Positions 7,840 to 15,660 are shown, numbered from the stretch's first letter. The stretch is DNA of 43,274 nt from JABHIE01 sp964584805 (GCA_964584805.1 CAZPAY010000022.1:1-43274); one strand, 5' to 3'. Made by a program: numbers and translations. The notes: generated by a model not told the origin, from the sequence alone.

Positions 7840-8604
7840 CTATTTTCTTCCCGGAACCGCAACGCAAGGCTGCCCTGGGCGTGTTTTCTGCCCTGAGAAT
7901 GCCCAGCTCAACATATGCCGCGCGACATAATCGGGCGTAAAGAACTCTTCGTTTTCTTTCAGTTCTAAAAACTTACCCACCATAGGGAAGACGCTCTCGT
8001 CGCAAGCGCGAATGGTCTCTTGCATGGCCGTGTCGATGATGCCAGGCGCGACGGCATAAGCGCGGAAGCCCGTGTTGCCGGCGGCGGCTTCATCAAGTTG
8101 GGTCGCCTCAGTTAGCCGCTCGACCGCGGCTTTGCCAGCGCAATAGGCGGCCCACCCCGCGTAACCATTCCAGGCGGCGCCGGAGGATAGGTTCATGACC
8201 ACGCCTTCGCCGCCGTGTGCGCGTTGGTGATTAAGGAAATCGCGCATGCCGAAGAAAACGCCCATGAAGTTGGTATCCATGTGGCGACGGAGGTCCGCTG
8301 TGGCCAAATTGCGCAAAGGCGCGACTGGGTTTAATACGCCTGCGTTATTCACCCAAAGATCAATCACGCCAAATGCCTGCGCGACTTCCGCCGCGAATAC
8401 CCCCATCGCCAACTCGTCGGCCACATCAACTTGCCGCGCGATTTCACAAGCATCGCCAGGCATCGAAAGCCCACAACCGGCGACGCGCATACCAAGGCTC
8501 TTGCAAGTTTCCGCAATGCCGGCACCGAGCCCATTGGATGCGCCCGTAATCACAACGGTGCGGCCAGTTAAATCAGGAAGCTCTGGGGTCGGAAGTTGTG
8601 TCAT
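7840..8604 (-). CDS. SDR family NAD(P)-dependent oxidoreductase
   Basis: This is a classical short-chain dehydrogenase of 254 residues with a Rossmann fold. Near residue 20 is the cofactor motif TGASNGLG. At about 88-91 is NNAG, and the catalytic Ser lies in MNLSSGAA. The YxxxK pair is YCAGK near residue 156, and an APGIIDTAM segment follows. The substrate cannot be deduced. Asp and Val in the RQVDVAD segment fit nucleotide binding, but the NAD/NADP preference is unclear. It is monocistronic, upstream of and divergent from nothing it obviously works with. The ATG at 8604 has a TAAACT box six bases upstream and no Shine-Dalgarno. A second, distinct SDR lies at 14730-15521. Confidence 0.88.
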   Translation of the reverse strand: MTQLPTPELPDLTGRTVVITGASNGLGAGIAETCKSLGMRVAGCGLSMPGDACEIARQVDVADELAMGVFAAEVAQAFGVIDLWVNNAGVLNPVAPLRNLATADLRRHMDTNFMGVFFGMRDFLNHQRAHGGEGVVMNLSSGAAWNGYAGWAAYCAGKAAVERLTEATQLDEAAAGNTGFRAYAVAPGIIDTAMQETIRACDESVFPMVGKFLELKENEEFFTPDYVARHMLSWAFSGQKTRPGQPCVAVPGRK

Positions 8605-8610
8605 TTCTGC

Positions 8611-8616
8611 AGTTTA
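8611..8616 (-). promoter_or_regulatory. -10-like box for the SDR gene (TAAACT, 6 nt to ATG)
   Basis: On the minus strand TAAACT ends six bases before the ATG at 8604, without any Shine-Dalgarno. This is the arrangement expected for a leaderless transcript. Confidence 0.4.
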
Positions 8617-8796
8617 CGCGTCGCGGCGCTTGGCCTCATCGAGCGAGCGGCAAGATTCCACGATCAGTCGGTTCTGGCCCCACGGAATCTCGAAAATCAA
8701 GCTCTTGAGCTCAAGCTCAGCCTGCTTGGCCACAATCTCACCGCCCAGTTGCCAGTAAAACAGCAACAATTCACGATTCACCGAGATCGCCCGCAA
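8614..8796 (-). pseudogene. remnant of a DUF1016/YhcG-type nuclease gene
   Basis: A 60-codon open stretch with only a TTG start reads VNRELLLFYWQLGGEIVAKQ and continues with EIPWGQNRLIVESCRSLDEA. The first part resembles the N-terminal DUF1016 helix pattern (ELLxLYWxIG). The second resembles the motif IPWGxNxLL that normally lies tens of residues further on. The two are fused with most of the intervening sequence missing, and the C-terminal PD-(D/E)XK nuclease domain is absent. A TGA stands directly before the TTG. I read this as an internally deleted, dead copy of a YhcG-family gene. Its 3' end overlaps the promoter of the SDR gene. The match is from memory of the family and needs a profile search. 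Confidence 0.55.
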
Positions 8797-8889
8797 TTTT
8801 CAGCTCCTTCATACATGGAAGACGGTTTCGATATAAGAAGGTGACACCCCAAGCGCACTTTATTCCAAAGAACCCAAAGGCCAGCCCAC

Positions 8890-8895
8890 TAAAAT
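8890..8895 (+). promoter_or_regulatory. -10-like box for the dus gene (TAAAAT, 8 nt to ATG)
   Basis: TAAAAT is followed by eight bases and then the ATG at 8904, without a Shine-Dalgarno. It supports the ATG at 8904 over the upstream in-frame GTG at 8841. Confidence 0.4.
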
Positions 8896-8903
8896 CCCCG
8901 CAC

Positions 8904-9875
8904 ATGCTCGCGCCCCTCACCCTTGGTGACTCGCTCACATTCGACCCGCCGCTGCTTCTCGCACCGATGGATGGCGTCACCGATGTAGCCTTCCGCGGGC
9001 TCGTCGCCAAAGTCTCGGGCGACGGCGCGCTAGGTGGTTCATGCACGGCATTTGTCCGAGTGAGTAACGCGCCCACGCCGATTGAAATCCTCAAAAAGAT
9101 GCTCGGGACGGCCGGCGGCCCACCACTCGGTCTTCAAATCATGGGCCACAACGCAGCGCTCATGGCCGAAACCGCAGTACTCGCAGCCGAAGCCGGTGCG
9201 CCTTGGGTGGATATCAATTTCGGCTGCCCCGCACGCAAGGTCTGCGGTCACGGTGCCGGCTCCATTTTGCTTGAGGACCTCGCCCGCCTTGAAGATATCA
9301 CGCGCCAAATGGTGGACGCCTGCCCCGTGCCGGTGACCGCCAAAATCCGCGCGGGCAGTCGCGATGATTCGCAAATCGAAGAAATTGCACAACGCGTCGA
9401 GCAAGCCGGTGCGGCGGGGCTCATCATTCATGCACGGTTGCGGATTCAGGCTTATTCCGAGCCCGCCGACTGGGGCCGCATCACTCGCGCGGTAAACGCC
9501 GTCCAAATCCCCGTCATCGGCAATGGCTCGGCCGACACGCCTGAATTGATTCATCAGATGTTCGCCCAAACTGGATGCGCCGGCGTCATGATCGGCCGCG
9601 CCGCGCTCGCCAACCCCTGGGTTTTTCGCGATTGGGCCGACGCCAATGTGGGGCGTGAAATTACGCCGCGGTCAGAGGCCGAATATCTAGGTTGGCTCCG
9701 CGAATATGACCAACAAATGCAAGCTGGCGGCACTACCGACCGCCATCGCCTTGGCAAATTAAAACAGCTCGTCAAAGCCTGGTCGCTCGCGGGCGCATTG
9801 CCCGAAACGCAAACGCAAGCTGCGTTGCGGGCGGATTGTGATGTTGATTTTTACACGGCTATTAAAGCCGGGTAA
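8904..9875 (+). CDS. dus: tRNA-dihydrouridine synthase
   Basis: This is a 323-residue FMN-dependent TIM-barrel enzyme that reduces uridine to dihydrouridine in tRNA. Motifs in order: LLLAPMDGVTDVAFRGL near the N terminus; LGLQIMGHN; VDINFGCPARKVCGHGAGS, with the catalytic Cys in the NxGCP loop region and the conserved K/G pattern; VTAKIRAGSRD; LIIHARLRIQAYSEPADW, where the family usually has HGRTR; IPVIGNGSAD; and GVMIGRAALANPW. The subfamily (A, B or C) is not certain. The frame is open upstream to a GTG at 8841, but I take the ATG at 8904 because the conserved barrel starts there and a -10-like box lies eight bases upstream. HARLR in place of HGRTR is a notable divergence. Confidence 0.9.
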   Translation: MLAPLTLGDSLTFDPPLLLAPMDGVTDVAFRGLVAKVSGDGALGGSCTAFVRVSNAPTPIEILKKMLGTAGGPPLGLQIMGHNAALMAETAVLAAEAGAPWVDINFGCPARKVCGHGAGSILLEDLARLEDITRQMVDACPVPVTAKIRAGSRDDSQIEEIAQRVEQAGAAGLIIHARLRIQAYSEPADWGRITRAVNAVQIPVIGNGSADTPELIHQMFAQTGCAGVMIGRAALANPWVFRDWADANVGREITPRSEAEYLGWLREYDQQMQAGGTTDRHRLGKLKQLVKAWSLAGALPETQTQAALRADCDVDFYTAIKAG

Positions 9876-9878
9876 GAC

Positions 9879-10082
9879 CTACATATCCTTCGCCAAAGGC
9901 AGCTCTTCGTGGTTCCCGTGACAGGTGCCATCACTGCAGCAATAACCCGCCGGCGTGTCGCACTTGCCGCCACAGCAAATCGCCGCTGCCTCTTCGCCGC
10001 CAGTTGTTTCAGTGGCTTCTCCGGAGCATGCAGGCAGCGCCAAGGCGCAACCCAAAACAAAAAATGTGAGGAATTTCTTCAT
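9879..10082 (-). CDS. small Cys-rich lipoprotein
   Basis: The 67-residue product starts MKKFLTFFVLGCALALPACS, a lipoprotein signal with lipobox LPAC (Cys 19). The mature part is only 49 residues and contains the clusters CCGGKC and CCSDGTCHGNH, six cysteines plus two His. This looks suited to metal binding or disulphide bonding. I do not recognise the family. It ends three bases after the convergent dus stop region and is divergent from the SatD-like gene. The ATG at 10082 has GATAAT five bases upstream and no strong Shine-Dalgarno. Being short and signal-bearing, it is probably real despite lacking known homology. Confidence 0.68.
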   Translation of the reverse strand: MKKFLTFFVLGCALALPACSGEATETTGGEEAAAICCGGKCDTPAGYCCSDGTCHGNHEELPLAKDM

Positions 10083-10121
10083 ACCCCATTATCCACTCTA
10101 GAAACCCGTGCGACAACCGCC

Positions 10122-10127
10122 TAGCAT
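10122..10127 (+). promoter_or_regulatory. -10-like box for the SatD-like gene (TAGCAT, 9 nt to ATG)
   Basis: TAGCAT is followed by nine bases and then the ATG at 10137. No Shine-Dalgarno is present. Confidence 0.3.
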
Positions 10128-10136
10128 TGTGGGCAG

Positions 10137-10784
10137 ATGAATGCATCGCTCCGCTACGGCATCGCCATCATCACGGCGCCTCGCTCCAAGTTTGACCTAG
10201 TCAACTCGGCGGCGGAACTTTTTGCTACAGCAGAAGATAAGTTTTCCGACTTCCTGGGCGCACGCCTCGCTGCAACCGGCGAAAGAGCCCTGACCGCGAT
10301 TTTGGCCGACGGCACACGCGCCTTTGATTTCGCCGTTGCCCTCGCCGAAGCCGCTTGGCCGATGCGTTTGCGCTTCGCCATCGTTACCGCACCGCCCGCT
10401 GGTGCAGCTGGCGCCGATGATGCCGTCCGCCTTAAGGCCGCAAAAGCGCTCAAGCAACTCAAGCGCGGCGAGACGATGGTTTTTGATCTACCTAATCGCA
10501 GTGATTCTGAGCTCGCTATCGGCACCAACCTCGCGCGACTTCATTCGACCTTGATGGCCGACTGGACCGACGCACGCGCAACTGCGGTAAACCTCTTCCG
10601 CGAAACCGGCCGCCAAGCCGAAGTCGCGCAGCGCCTCAACATCACCCAGCAAGCCGTCAGCCAAATGCTGCTCGGCGCGCGCGTGCGTGATTTGATGGCC
10701 GCCGAAACCGCGATGCGCGAGTGGCTCGACCAGCCCACGCGCCCCGGTTTATGGCCGATTCGGTCGCGCGTTTTAGCGGACTAA
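10137..10784 (+). CDS. SatD-like protein with C-terminal HTH
   Basis: This is a 215-residue cytoplasmic protein. The N-terminal two thirds (to about residue 145) form an alpha/beta domain starting YGIAIITAPRSKFDLVNSAA, with a LRFAIVTAPPAG core. The C-terminal part has a sigma-like helix-turn-helix, GRQAEVAQRLNITQQAVSQM, near residues 160-180. This layout matches the SatD family, an N-terminal GGDEF/cyclase-like fold followed by HTH, but the match is by architecture and memory only. The function is unknown. It is followed 68 bases later by a secreted-protein gene on the same strand. Expression may start from a leaderless transcript, with TAGCAT nine bases upstream. Confidence 0.6.
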   Translation: MNASLRYGIAIITAPRSKFDLVNSAAELFATAEDKFSDFLGARLAATGERALTAILADGTRAFDFAVALAEAAWPMRLRFAIVTAPPAGAAGADDAVRLKAAKALKQLKRGETMVFDLPNRSDSELAIGTNLARLHSTLMADWTDARATAVNLFRETGRQAEVAQRLNITQQAVSQMLLGARVRDLMAAETAMREWLDQPTRPGLWPIRSRVLAD

Positions 10785-10852
10785 GCGCCGCGATTACAGC
10801 TTCGTAACGAGCCGAAACCGCAGAAATGCGCGTTTGGGAGTAAGTTAGAGGA

Positions 10853-11509
10853 GTGAAAGCCGCCCTCACCGCCACCCTCCTCGCGGCGAGCACTTTGACT
10901 TACACGCTCGATGATGTTTGGCTACTGCCCGATGTCACGCGGCCTTATGACCCGCCGCAGCAAATGACCGGCACTTTTCATTGGACCTACACGCCCGGTG
11001 ATTTTGAAAACGGCGTGGGTGTTTTTACAGAGCTTTACATCCCTTGGTATGGCACCGACATCGCCGCACTTGACATCATGGTTGAGCTCAATCAAATCGA
11101 ATTCACTCTGCCCGGCAATTACCACAGTTGGGGCGTCGACTTACAGCTCAAATTCGTCAACGACCTCAACCCCGGCACGCCGTCGGTGGTCGACACGCCG
11201 CTCGGCCTTGCGATTTCTGGCACTTGCCCGTCGATACAGTTCCAAGTCAACGCCGCGACACCCAACAGCCAAGTCGCACTGCTTTACGCGTTCGGCACGG
11301 GCGGTTTCATCATCCCCGCCAACTTCCCTTGCGCCGGCACGATATTGGGGCTTGATGCCACCACTCAGCTCGGCACCCTTCTCACTACGGACGCCCTGGG
11401 CGCAGCGTATCTGCAAACGAATGTGGCGGGTAGCGCATGTGGAAATGTGTTTTTGCAAGTGCTTGATTTCGCCACTTGCGAAGTGAGTGCTGTGGTTTTA
11501 TTGCAGTAA
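10853..11509 (+). CDS. secreted protein with planctomycete-style C-terminal module
   Basis: The 218-residue protein starts at a GTG within AGAGGAGTG, with a short signal MKAALTATLLAASTLTY. The N-terminal part is beta-rich and aromatic (TGTFHWTYTPGDFENG, ELYIPWYGTDIAAL). From about residue 125 there is a module with paired Cys: GTCPSIQFQVNAATP, QVALLYAFGTGGFIIP, FPCAGTILGLDA, DALGAAYLQTNV and FLQVLDFATCEVSAVV. The same module occurs at 26626-27023 (QVALAYGFAAG, FAQAIDLATG, TSAV). I associate this module with abundant extracellular proteins of Planctomycetota. The function is unknown; the role is extracellular and structural or adhesive at most. It is convergent with the secreted pair at 11548-12278. 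Confidence 0.72.
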   Translation: MKAALTATLLAASTLTYTLDDVWLLPDVTRPYDPPQQMTGTFHWTYTPGDFENGVGVFTELYIPWYGTDIAALDIMVELNQIEFTLPGNYHSWGVDLQLKFVNDLNPGTPSVVDTPLGLAISGTCPSIQFQVNAATPNSQVALLYAFGTGGFIIPANFPCAGTILGLDATTQLGTLLTTDALGAAYLQTNVAGSACGNVFLQVLDFATCEVSAVVLLQ

Positions 11510-11547
11510 ATCCAAAAACTCAAACAAGCCGCTCGAGCCGCGAACGC

Positions 11548-11925
11548 TTATGGAATGGAGTCAAGACCGAGATTGCCCGCATGATCCATATCACCCCATG
11601 CACCACTTTCGGGATAAACGGCTACGGAGCCTAATTCTTGTAAATCAATAACGACAGCATCAAGCGAAAAAGGGTCTACTTCTTTTAAGCGCGTAATTTG
11701 ATCTGGGAGCCCAAATTCATTCACGGAAGAAGCGGCAATCATCAAAGATAACCCGTCTCCACACTCGACAAGGGTGCCTGAAACAAGAGCTCCGGGGCCC
11801 TTTTCCAAAAAGACGCTCCCAAAAGCAACGCTTCGAAGTCTATTGTCATGTTGACTCATAACAAGCGCTGAAGCCAAAGTTGTCAGGGTGACGGCTGCCA
11901 AAAGAAAAAGAATCGGCTTTTTCAT
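11548..11925 (-). CDS. exported or membrane-anchored protein, unknown
   Basis: The protein has 125 residues from the ATG at 11923-11925. A GTG at 11928, overlapping the upstream stop by one base, would add one residue. It begins MKKPILFLLAAVTLTTLASA, a signal peptide or single N-terminal anchor. The body is acidic and beta-rich, with two Cys-free strands and one CGDGLSLMIAASSVNEFG block, and a tail YPESGAWGDMDHAGNLG. I do not recognise the family. It directly follows the Cys-rich secreted gene, so both are co-transcribed. Base composition is AT-richer than the neighbouring housekeeping genes. Confidence 0.62.
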   Translation of the reverse strand: MKKPILFLLAAVTLTTLASALVMSQHDNRLRSVAFGSVFLEKGPGALVSGTLVECGDGLSLMIAASSVNEFGLPDQITRLKEVDPFSLDAVVIDLQELGSVAVYPESGAWGDMDHAGNLGLDSIP

Positions 11926-11927
11926 CA

Positions 11928-12278
11928 CTAACAGCCCCCCGCTTCACATGAATAAGTTATCCCAGCACATGAAACTACATTGCCCCATGTCGTTGTTGGC
12001 GAAACCGTAATCTTTACTTTGTTTCCATCGCAGTCTACGCAAGTAGATCGAATTGCTGTTGAAGTTTTAGGCGTCGATTTCGAAATTGAATGGTCACCAT
12101 ATCCCTCGCTTACGATTGTGATTAAGTTACCTTGCGAAATGGATATTGATGCTTGAGGATTTAAGCAACAGCCGCTACCGGAAAAGTTACATATGACGGT
12201 AGAAGCGGCCAACGGCTGAGCGCTAGCAAAAAGAGAAACTCCAAACGTGAAGAAAAGTAAAAGTGGTTTTATCATCAT
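11928..12278 (-). CDS. small secreted Cys-rich protein, unknown
   Basis: This is a 116-residue exported protein. Residues 1-25 are a signal peptide (MMIKPLLLFFTFGVSLFASA). The mature domain has eight Cys in close groups (CNFSGSGCC, CVDCDGNK, SCAGITYSCEAGGC), likely disulphide-bonded outside the cytoplasm. It reads as a small beta-sandwich with Ser/Thr-rich strands. There is no recognisable family. Its upstream region runs straight into the damaged scaffold gap at 12290-12395, so its promoter cannot be judged. It overlaps the start of the following gene by one base. Confidence 0.6.
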   Translation of the reverse strand: MMIKPLLLFFTFGVSLFASAQPLAASTVICNFSGSGCCLNPQASISISQGNLITIVSEGYGDHSISKSTPKTSTAIRSTCVDCDGNKVKITVSPTTTWGNVVSCAGITYSCEAGGC

Positions 12279-12289
12279 TTTTCAGTATT

Positions 12290-12395
12290 GGGGGGGGGGG
12301 GGGGGGGGGGGGGGNNNNNNNNNNAAACCCAAACCCCAAACGCGAATAAAACTAAAACTGGTTTTATCATCATTTTTCCCTAAACCCCCCCCCCC
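12290..12395. other. scaffold gap with poly-G/poly-C ends and a noisy duplicate
   Basis: A run of 25 G (12290-12314) is followed by ten N (12315-12324). After it, 12336-12377 repeats 12241-12282 with four mismatches, then an 11-C run appears. Three of the four mismatches replace G. This is what an assembler leaves when low-quality read ends fail to merge, so the true distance between 12278 and 12474 is uncertain. No gene is supported here. Confidence 0.85.
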
Positions 12396-12473
12396 GCATA
12401 AGCCGTCAAGACTCGCTAGAATATGCCCCGTTTCGCCACCAAACCTCCACGAAACTAGCGAATACTAGCCAAA

Positions 12474-14720
12474 ATGTCTCAAATCGAAAGCTCCCCAGAA
12501 ATGGTCGCCGGCGTCTATACCAAGATGCGCGAGCGCCTGCAGGTCGTCCGCGACCGCCTCAATCAACCCCTGACTTTGGCCGAGAAGATTTTCCTCGGGC
12601 ACCTCGACAACGCAGCGGGTCAAGATATCGAGCGCGGTAAGGCTTATTTGAATTTGCGCCCTGACCGCGTGGCCATGCAAGACGCGACCGCGCAAATGGC
12701 GCTTTTGCAGTTCATGCTCGCTGACAAAGATGAGGCCGCCGTGCCCTCGACCGTTCACTGCGATCACCTTTTGCGCGGTCACCTCGGCGCCGAAAATGAT
12801 CTCGCCGTCGCGCTAGATGAAAACGCTGAGGTTTATAACTTTTTGCAGTCGGTTTCGAGTCGTTACGGCCTCGGTTTCTGGAAGCCTGGCTCAGGCATCA
12901 TCCACCAAATCGTCCTTGAAAATTATGCCTTCCCGGGCGGTCTCATGGTGGGCACCGATTCGCACACCCCCAACGCGGGTGGCCTCGGCATGTGCGCGGT
13001 TGGCGTCGGTGGCGCAGATGCCGTCGATGTGATGGCTGATTTTCCTTGGGAAGTGCTTCAGCCAAATGTGGTCGGCGTCAAACTAACCGGCAAGCTGTCG
13101 GGCTGGGCCGCACCTAAAGATGTGATTTTGAAACTGCTCGGCATGCTGACCGTTAAGGGCGGCACCAACCGCGTGATTGAGTATTACGGCGAAGGCGCTG
13201 AAAGCTTGAGTTGCACCGGCAAGGCGACCATTTGCAACATGGGCGCTGAGCTTGGCGCGACTTGCTCGGTTTTTGCTTACGACGAGCGGATGAGCGATTA
13301 CTTGCGCGCTACCGAGCGCGGCGAGCTGGCTGATTTGGCGGCGGCAAATACCGATTTGCTCACGCCTGATGCTGGCGCGCAATACGATCTCGATATCGAG
13401 ATTGACCTTAGTGAGCTTGAGCCGCATCTTGTCGGCCCGCACACGCCAGACCACGCGCACCCGATTAGCCGCATGACGGAAGATTGCGAAAAAGAGGGCT
13501 ACCCCATTGAGGTGACTGCCGCGCTGATTGGCTCTTGCACCAACTCTTCTTACGAAGACATTTGCCGCGCTGCCGATGTAGCCGAGCAAGCCAAAGCCCA
13601 CAACATGCCTCTGCACGCTAACTTGTTTGTGAGCCCTGGTTCTGAGCAGGTTTTTGAAACCATCAAACGCGACGGCCAGCTTGATTCACTCACCAGCATT
13701 GGTGGCGTTGTTTTGACGAATGCTTGCGGGCCGTGCATCGGTCAGTGGCAGCGCGAAGACATGGAAAAGGGCACAGTCAACACGATTGTGACCAGCTTCA
13801 ACCGCAACTTCCGCGCTCGCGCGGATGGCAACACCGAGACGCGCGCGTTTATCGGCTCGCCCGAAATGGTTTTGGCACTTGGTTTGTCAGGCCGTCTCGA
13901 TTTTGACCCGCGTCGTGATGAGTTGACATCACCAGATGGCACAACCTGGAAACTCGACGACCCCAAGCCTGCGCCTGACATCCCTAGCGATGGCTTTGTT
14001 TTGGCAAAGACGCTTTATCAGGGGCCACCAAATGAGCGCGATGGTTTGACCGTCGATGTAAAAGACGACTCCGAGCGCCTTGAGTTGCTCAAGCCGTTTC
14101 CGCGTTTGCGCGCCGAGCAATACAGCAACATGAATTTGCTGCTCAAGACGCGCGGCAAGACGACGACGGATCACATCTCGCCGGCTGGCCCATGGCTCAA
14201 ATTCCGTGGCCATCTCGATAACATTTCTAACAACATGTTCATTGGTGCGACCAATGCGTTTGTCGATGAAATTGGCGCGACGCGCAACCAAGAGACAGGC
14301 AATGTAAAGCCTGTGCCTGATGTCGCGCGCGAATACAAAGCCGCCGGCCAGGTTTGGTGTGTCGTTGGCGACGAAAACTACGGCGAGGGCTCTAGCCGCG
14401 AGCACGCTGCGATGTGCCCGCGCCACTTGGGAGCCGCCGCTGTAATTGTGCGCTCCTTCGCACGGATTCACGAAACCAACCTCAAGAAGCAAGGTGTGCT
14501 TCCATTCACTTTTGTCGATGCCGCCGACTGGGCCAAGGTCCAAGAGGCCGACAAGGTTAGCCTCGAAGGTCTCGACAAGTTAGCGCCAGGGTCAGATGTC
14601 ACGGCCGTGTTCACGCACACCGATGGCTCATCGGATCGCGCCGCTTTGCGACACACACTCAACGCCGAGCAAATTGTTTGGTGGGCAGCCGGATCTGCTT
14701 TGAATTCGATCAATAGTTAG
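12474..14720 (+). CDS. aconitate hydratase, mitochondrial-type
   Basis: This 748-residue [4Fe-4S] enzyme interconverts citrate and isocitrate in the TCA cycle. The N terminus MVAGVYTKMRERLQVVRDRL followed by LTLAEKIFLGHL matches the mitochondrial-type aconitase subgroup rather than bacterial AcnA/AcnB. Motifs: HCDHLL (residues 95-100), MVGTDSHTPNAGGLGM (158-173), cluster ligands Cys 355 in GSCTNSSYED and Cys 418 and 421 in ACGPCIGQW, and NRNFRAR. The swivel domain holds KTTTDHISPAGPW and GEGSSREHAAM. Length is normal. The ATG has AATACT seven bases upstream and no Shine-Dalgarno. An SDR gene starts nine bases after the stop. Confidence 0.96.
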   Translation: MSQIESSPEMVAGVYTKMRERLQVVRDRLNQPLTLAEKIFLGHLDNAAGQDIERGKAYLNLRPDRVAMQDATAQMALLQFMLADKDEAAVPSTVHCDHLLRGHLGAENDLAVALDENAEVYNFLQSVSSRYGLGFWKPGSGIIHQIVLENYAFPGGLMVGTDSHTPNAGGLGMCAVGVGGADAVDVMADFPWEVLQPNVVGVKLTGKLSGWAAPKDVILKLLGMLTVKGGTNRVIEYYGEGAESLSCTGKATICNMGAELGATCSVFAYDERMSDYLRATERGELADLAAANTDLLTPDAGAQYDLDIEIDLSELEPHLVGPHTPDHAHPISRMTEDCEKEGYPIEVTAALIGSCTNSSYEDICRAADVAEQAKAHNMPLHANLFVSPGSEQVFETIKRDGQLDSLTSIGGVVLTNACGPCIGQWQREDMEKGTVNTIVTSFNRNFRARADGNTETRAFIGSPEMVLALGLSGRLDFDPRRDELTSPDGTTWKLDDPKPAPDIPSDGFVLAKTLYQGPPNERDGLTVDVKDDSERLELLKPFPRLRAEQYSNMNLLLKTRGKTTTDHISPAGPWLKFRGHLDNISNNMFIGATNAFVDEIGATRNQETGNVKPVPDVAREYKAAGQVWCVVGDENYGEGSSREHAAMCPRHLGAAAVIVRSFARIHETNLKKQGVLPFTFVDAADWAKVQEADKVSLEGLDKLAPGSDVTAVFTHTDGSSDRAALRHTLNAEQIVWWAAGSALNSINS

Positions 14721-14723
14721 AGT
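14718..14723 (+). promoter_or_regulatory. -10-like box overlapping the aconitase stop (TAGAGT, 6 nt to ATG)
   Basis: TAGAGT begins with the aconitase TAG stop and ends six bases before the SDR ATG at 14730. It fits the leaderless pattern seen elsewhere in the window, but could be coincidence, since read-through from the aconitase gene is also possible. Confidence 0.25.
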
Positions 14724-14729
14724 GGCTTT

Positions 14730-15521
14730 ATGAGCTCACCCTCCCCCCGCGTGGTCATTACCGGTGCTGGCACAGGCATTGGCCGCGCGACGGCTTTGCG
14801 CTTTGCAATTGACGGCGCGCGGTTGTTATTAGTTGGGCGGCGGCAGGAGCCACTTGAAGCGACGGCGGCCGATTGCCTAGCTGCTGGTGCGGCAAGTGCT
14901 GATTTTGCGGCGACCGATGTTGCCGGCGAACCTAATGCTGAGGGTTCATTGGCAAATGCGGTTTCTGCCTTTGCCTCGGCCAACGACGGCGGCGTCGATG
15001 CACTCATCGCAAACGCTGGCATTAACCCCCAGCGATGCGCGGCTAAAGAAGTCGATGATGCGGCTTGGGCGGATACTTTTAAGGTAAATGTCAAAGGCGT
15101 CCACCGCGCTTGCCAGGCGGTCCTGCCGCATATGCTGAATAATGACACCGACGAGCACGGCTTGCGTGCCGCGATTGTCACGACCGCATCTATCGCGGGC
15201 ATGCAAGGCATGAGAGATCGCGCAGCATATGGCCCGAGCAAGGCGGCGGTGATCAATTACACGCAATCGCTTGCCGTCGATTACGGGGCGGATGGCATCC
15301 GCGCCAATTGCGTTTGCCCTGGTTTTGTGGTAACCGACATCAATCGCCACTGGATTGAAGAGTTGCCAAAAGAGCAACTCGATGCCGTCCGAAAGCGGCA
15401 CCTCTTGGGGCTGGGTACACCCGAAGCCGTAGCCGATGCTATTTACTTTTTGGCTTCACCCGCTTCACGCTGGTTGACGGGCGTGAATCTACCCGTCGAT
15501 GGCGGGTGGTCTTGTCACTAA
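14730..15521 (+). CDS. SDR family oxidoreductase
   Basis: This is a 263-residue classical SDR. The cofactor loop is TGAGTGIG (residues 11-18), followed by VGRRQE; the Arg pair suggests NADP(H) preference. NAG is present as IANAGIN. The catalytic Ser is in VTTASIAGM, and the YxxxK pair is YGPSK. The C-terminal segment CPGFVVTDINRHW and the ending WLTGVNLPVDGGWS are typical of 3-ketoacyl-ACP reductase-like SDRs, but the substrate is not known. It sits nine bases after the aconitase gene. It is distinct in sequence from the SDR at 7840-8604. Confidence 0.88.
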   Translation: MSSPSPRVVITGAGTGIGRATALRFAIDGARLLLVGRRQEPLEATAADCLAAGAASADFAATDVAGEPNAEGSLANAVSAFASANDGGVDALIANAGINPQRCAAKEVDDAAWADTFKVNVKGVHRACQAVLPHMLNNDTDEHGLRAAIVTTASIAGMQGMRDRAAYGPSKAAVINYTQSLAVDYGADGIRANCVCPGFVVTDINRHWIEELPKEQLDAVRKRHLLGLGTPEAVADAIYFLASPASRWLTGVNLPVDGGWSCH

Positions 15522-15560
15522 GGCCTATACTATGAGATAAGATGGCCGAGTGAAATCCGC

Positions 15561-15660
15561 NNNNNNNNNNNNNNNNNNNNNNNNNNNNNNNNNNNNNNNN
15601 NNNNNNNNNNNNNNNNNNNNNNNNNNNNNNNNNNNNNNNNNNNNNNNNNNNNNNNNNNNN
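15561..15660. other. 100-N scaffold gap
   Basis: Exactly 100 N separate two contig ends. The left end finishes with AAATCCGC and the right end begins with the same eight bases, so the real gap may be zero. The 5' end of the DUF1579-like gene falls here. Confidence 0.9.

Noticed and set aside
12325..12400. treating the repeated segment beside the N-run as a biological direct repeat
   Set aside because: Base changes are concentrated at G positions and the copy is bounded by homopolymers and N, which fits an assembly artefact.
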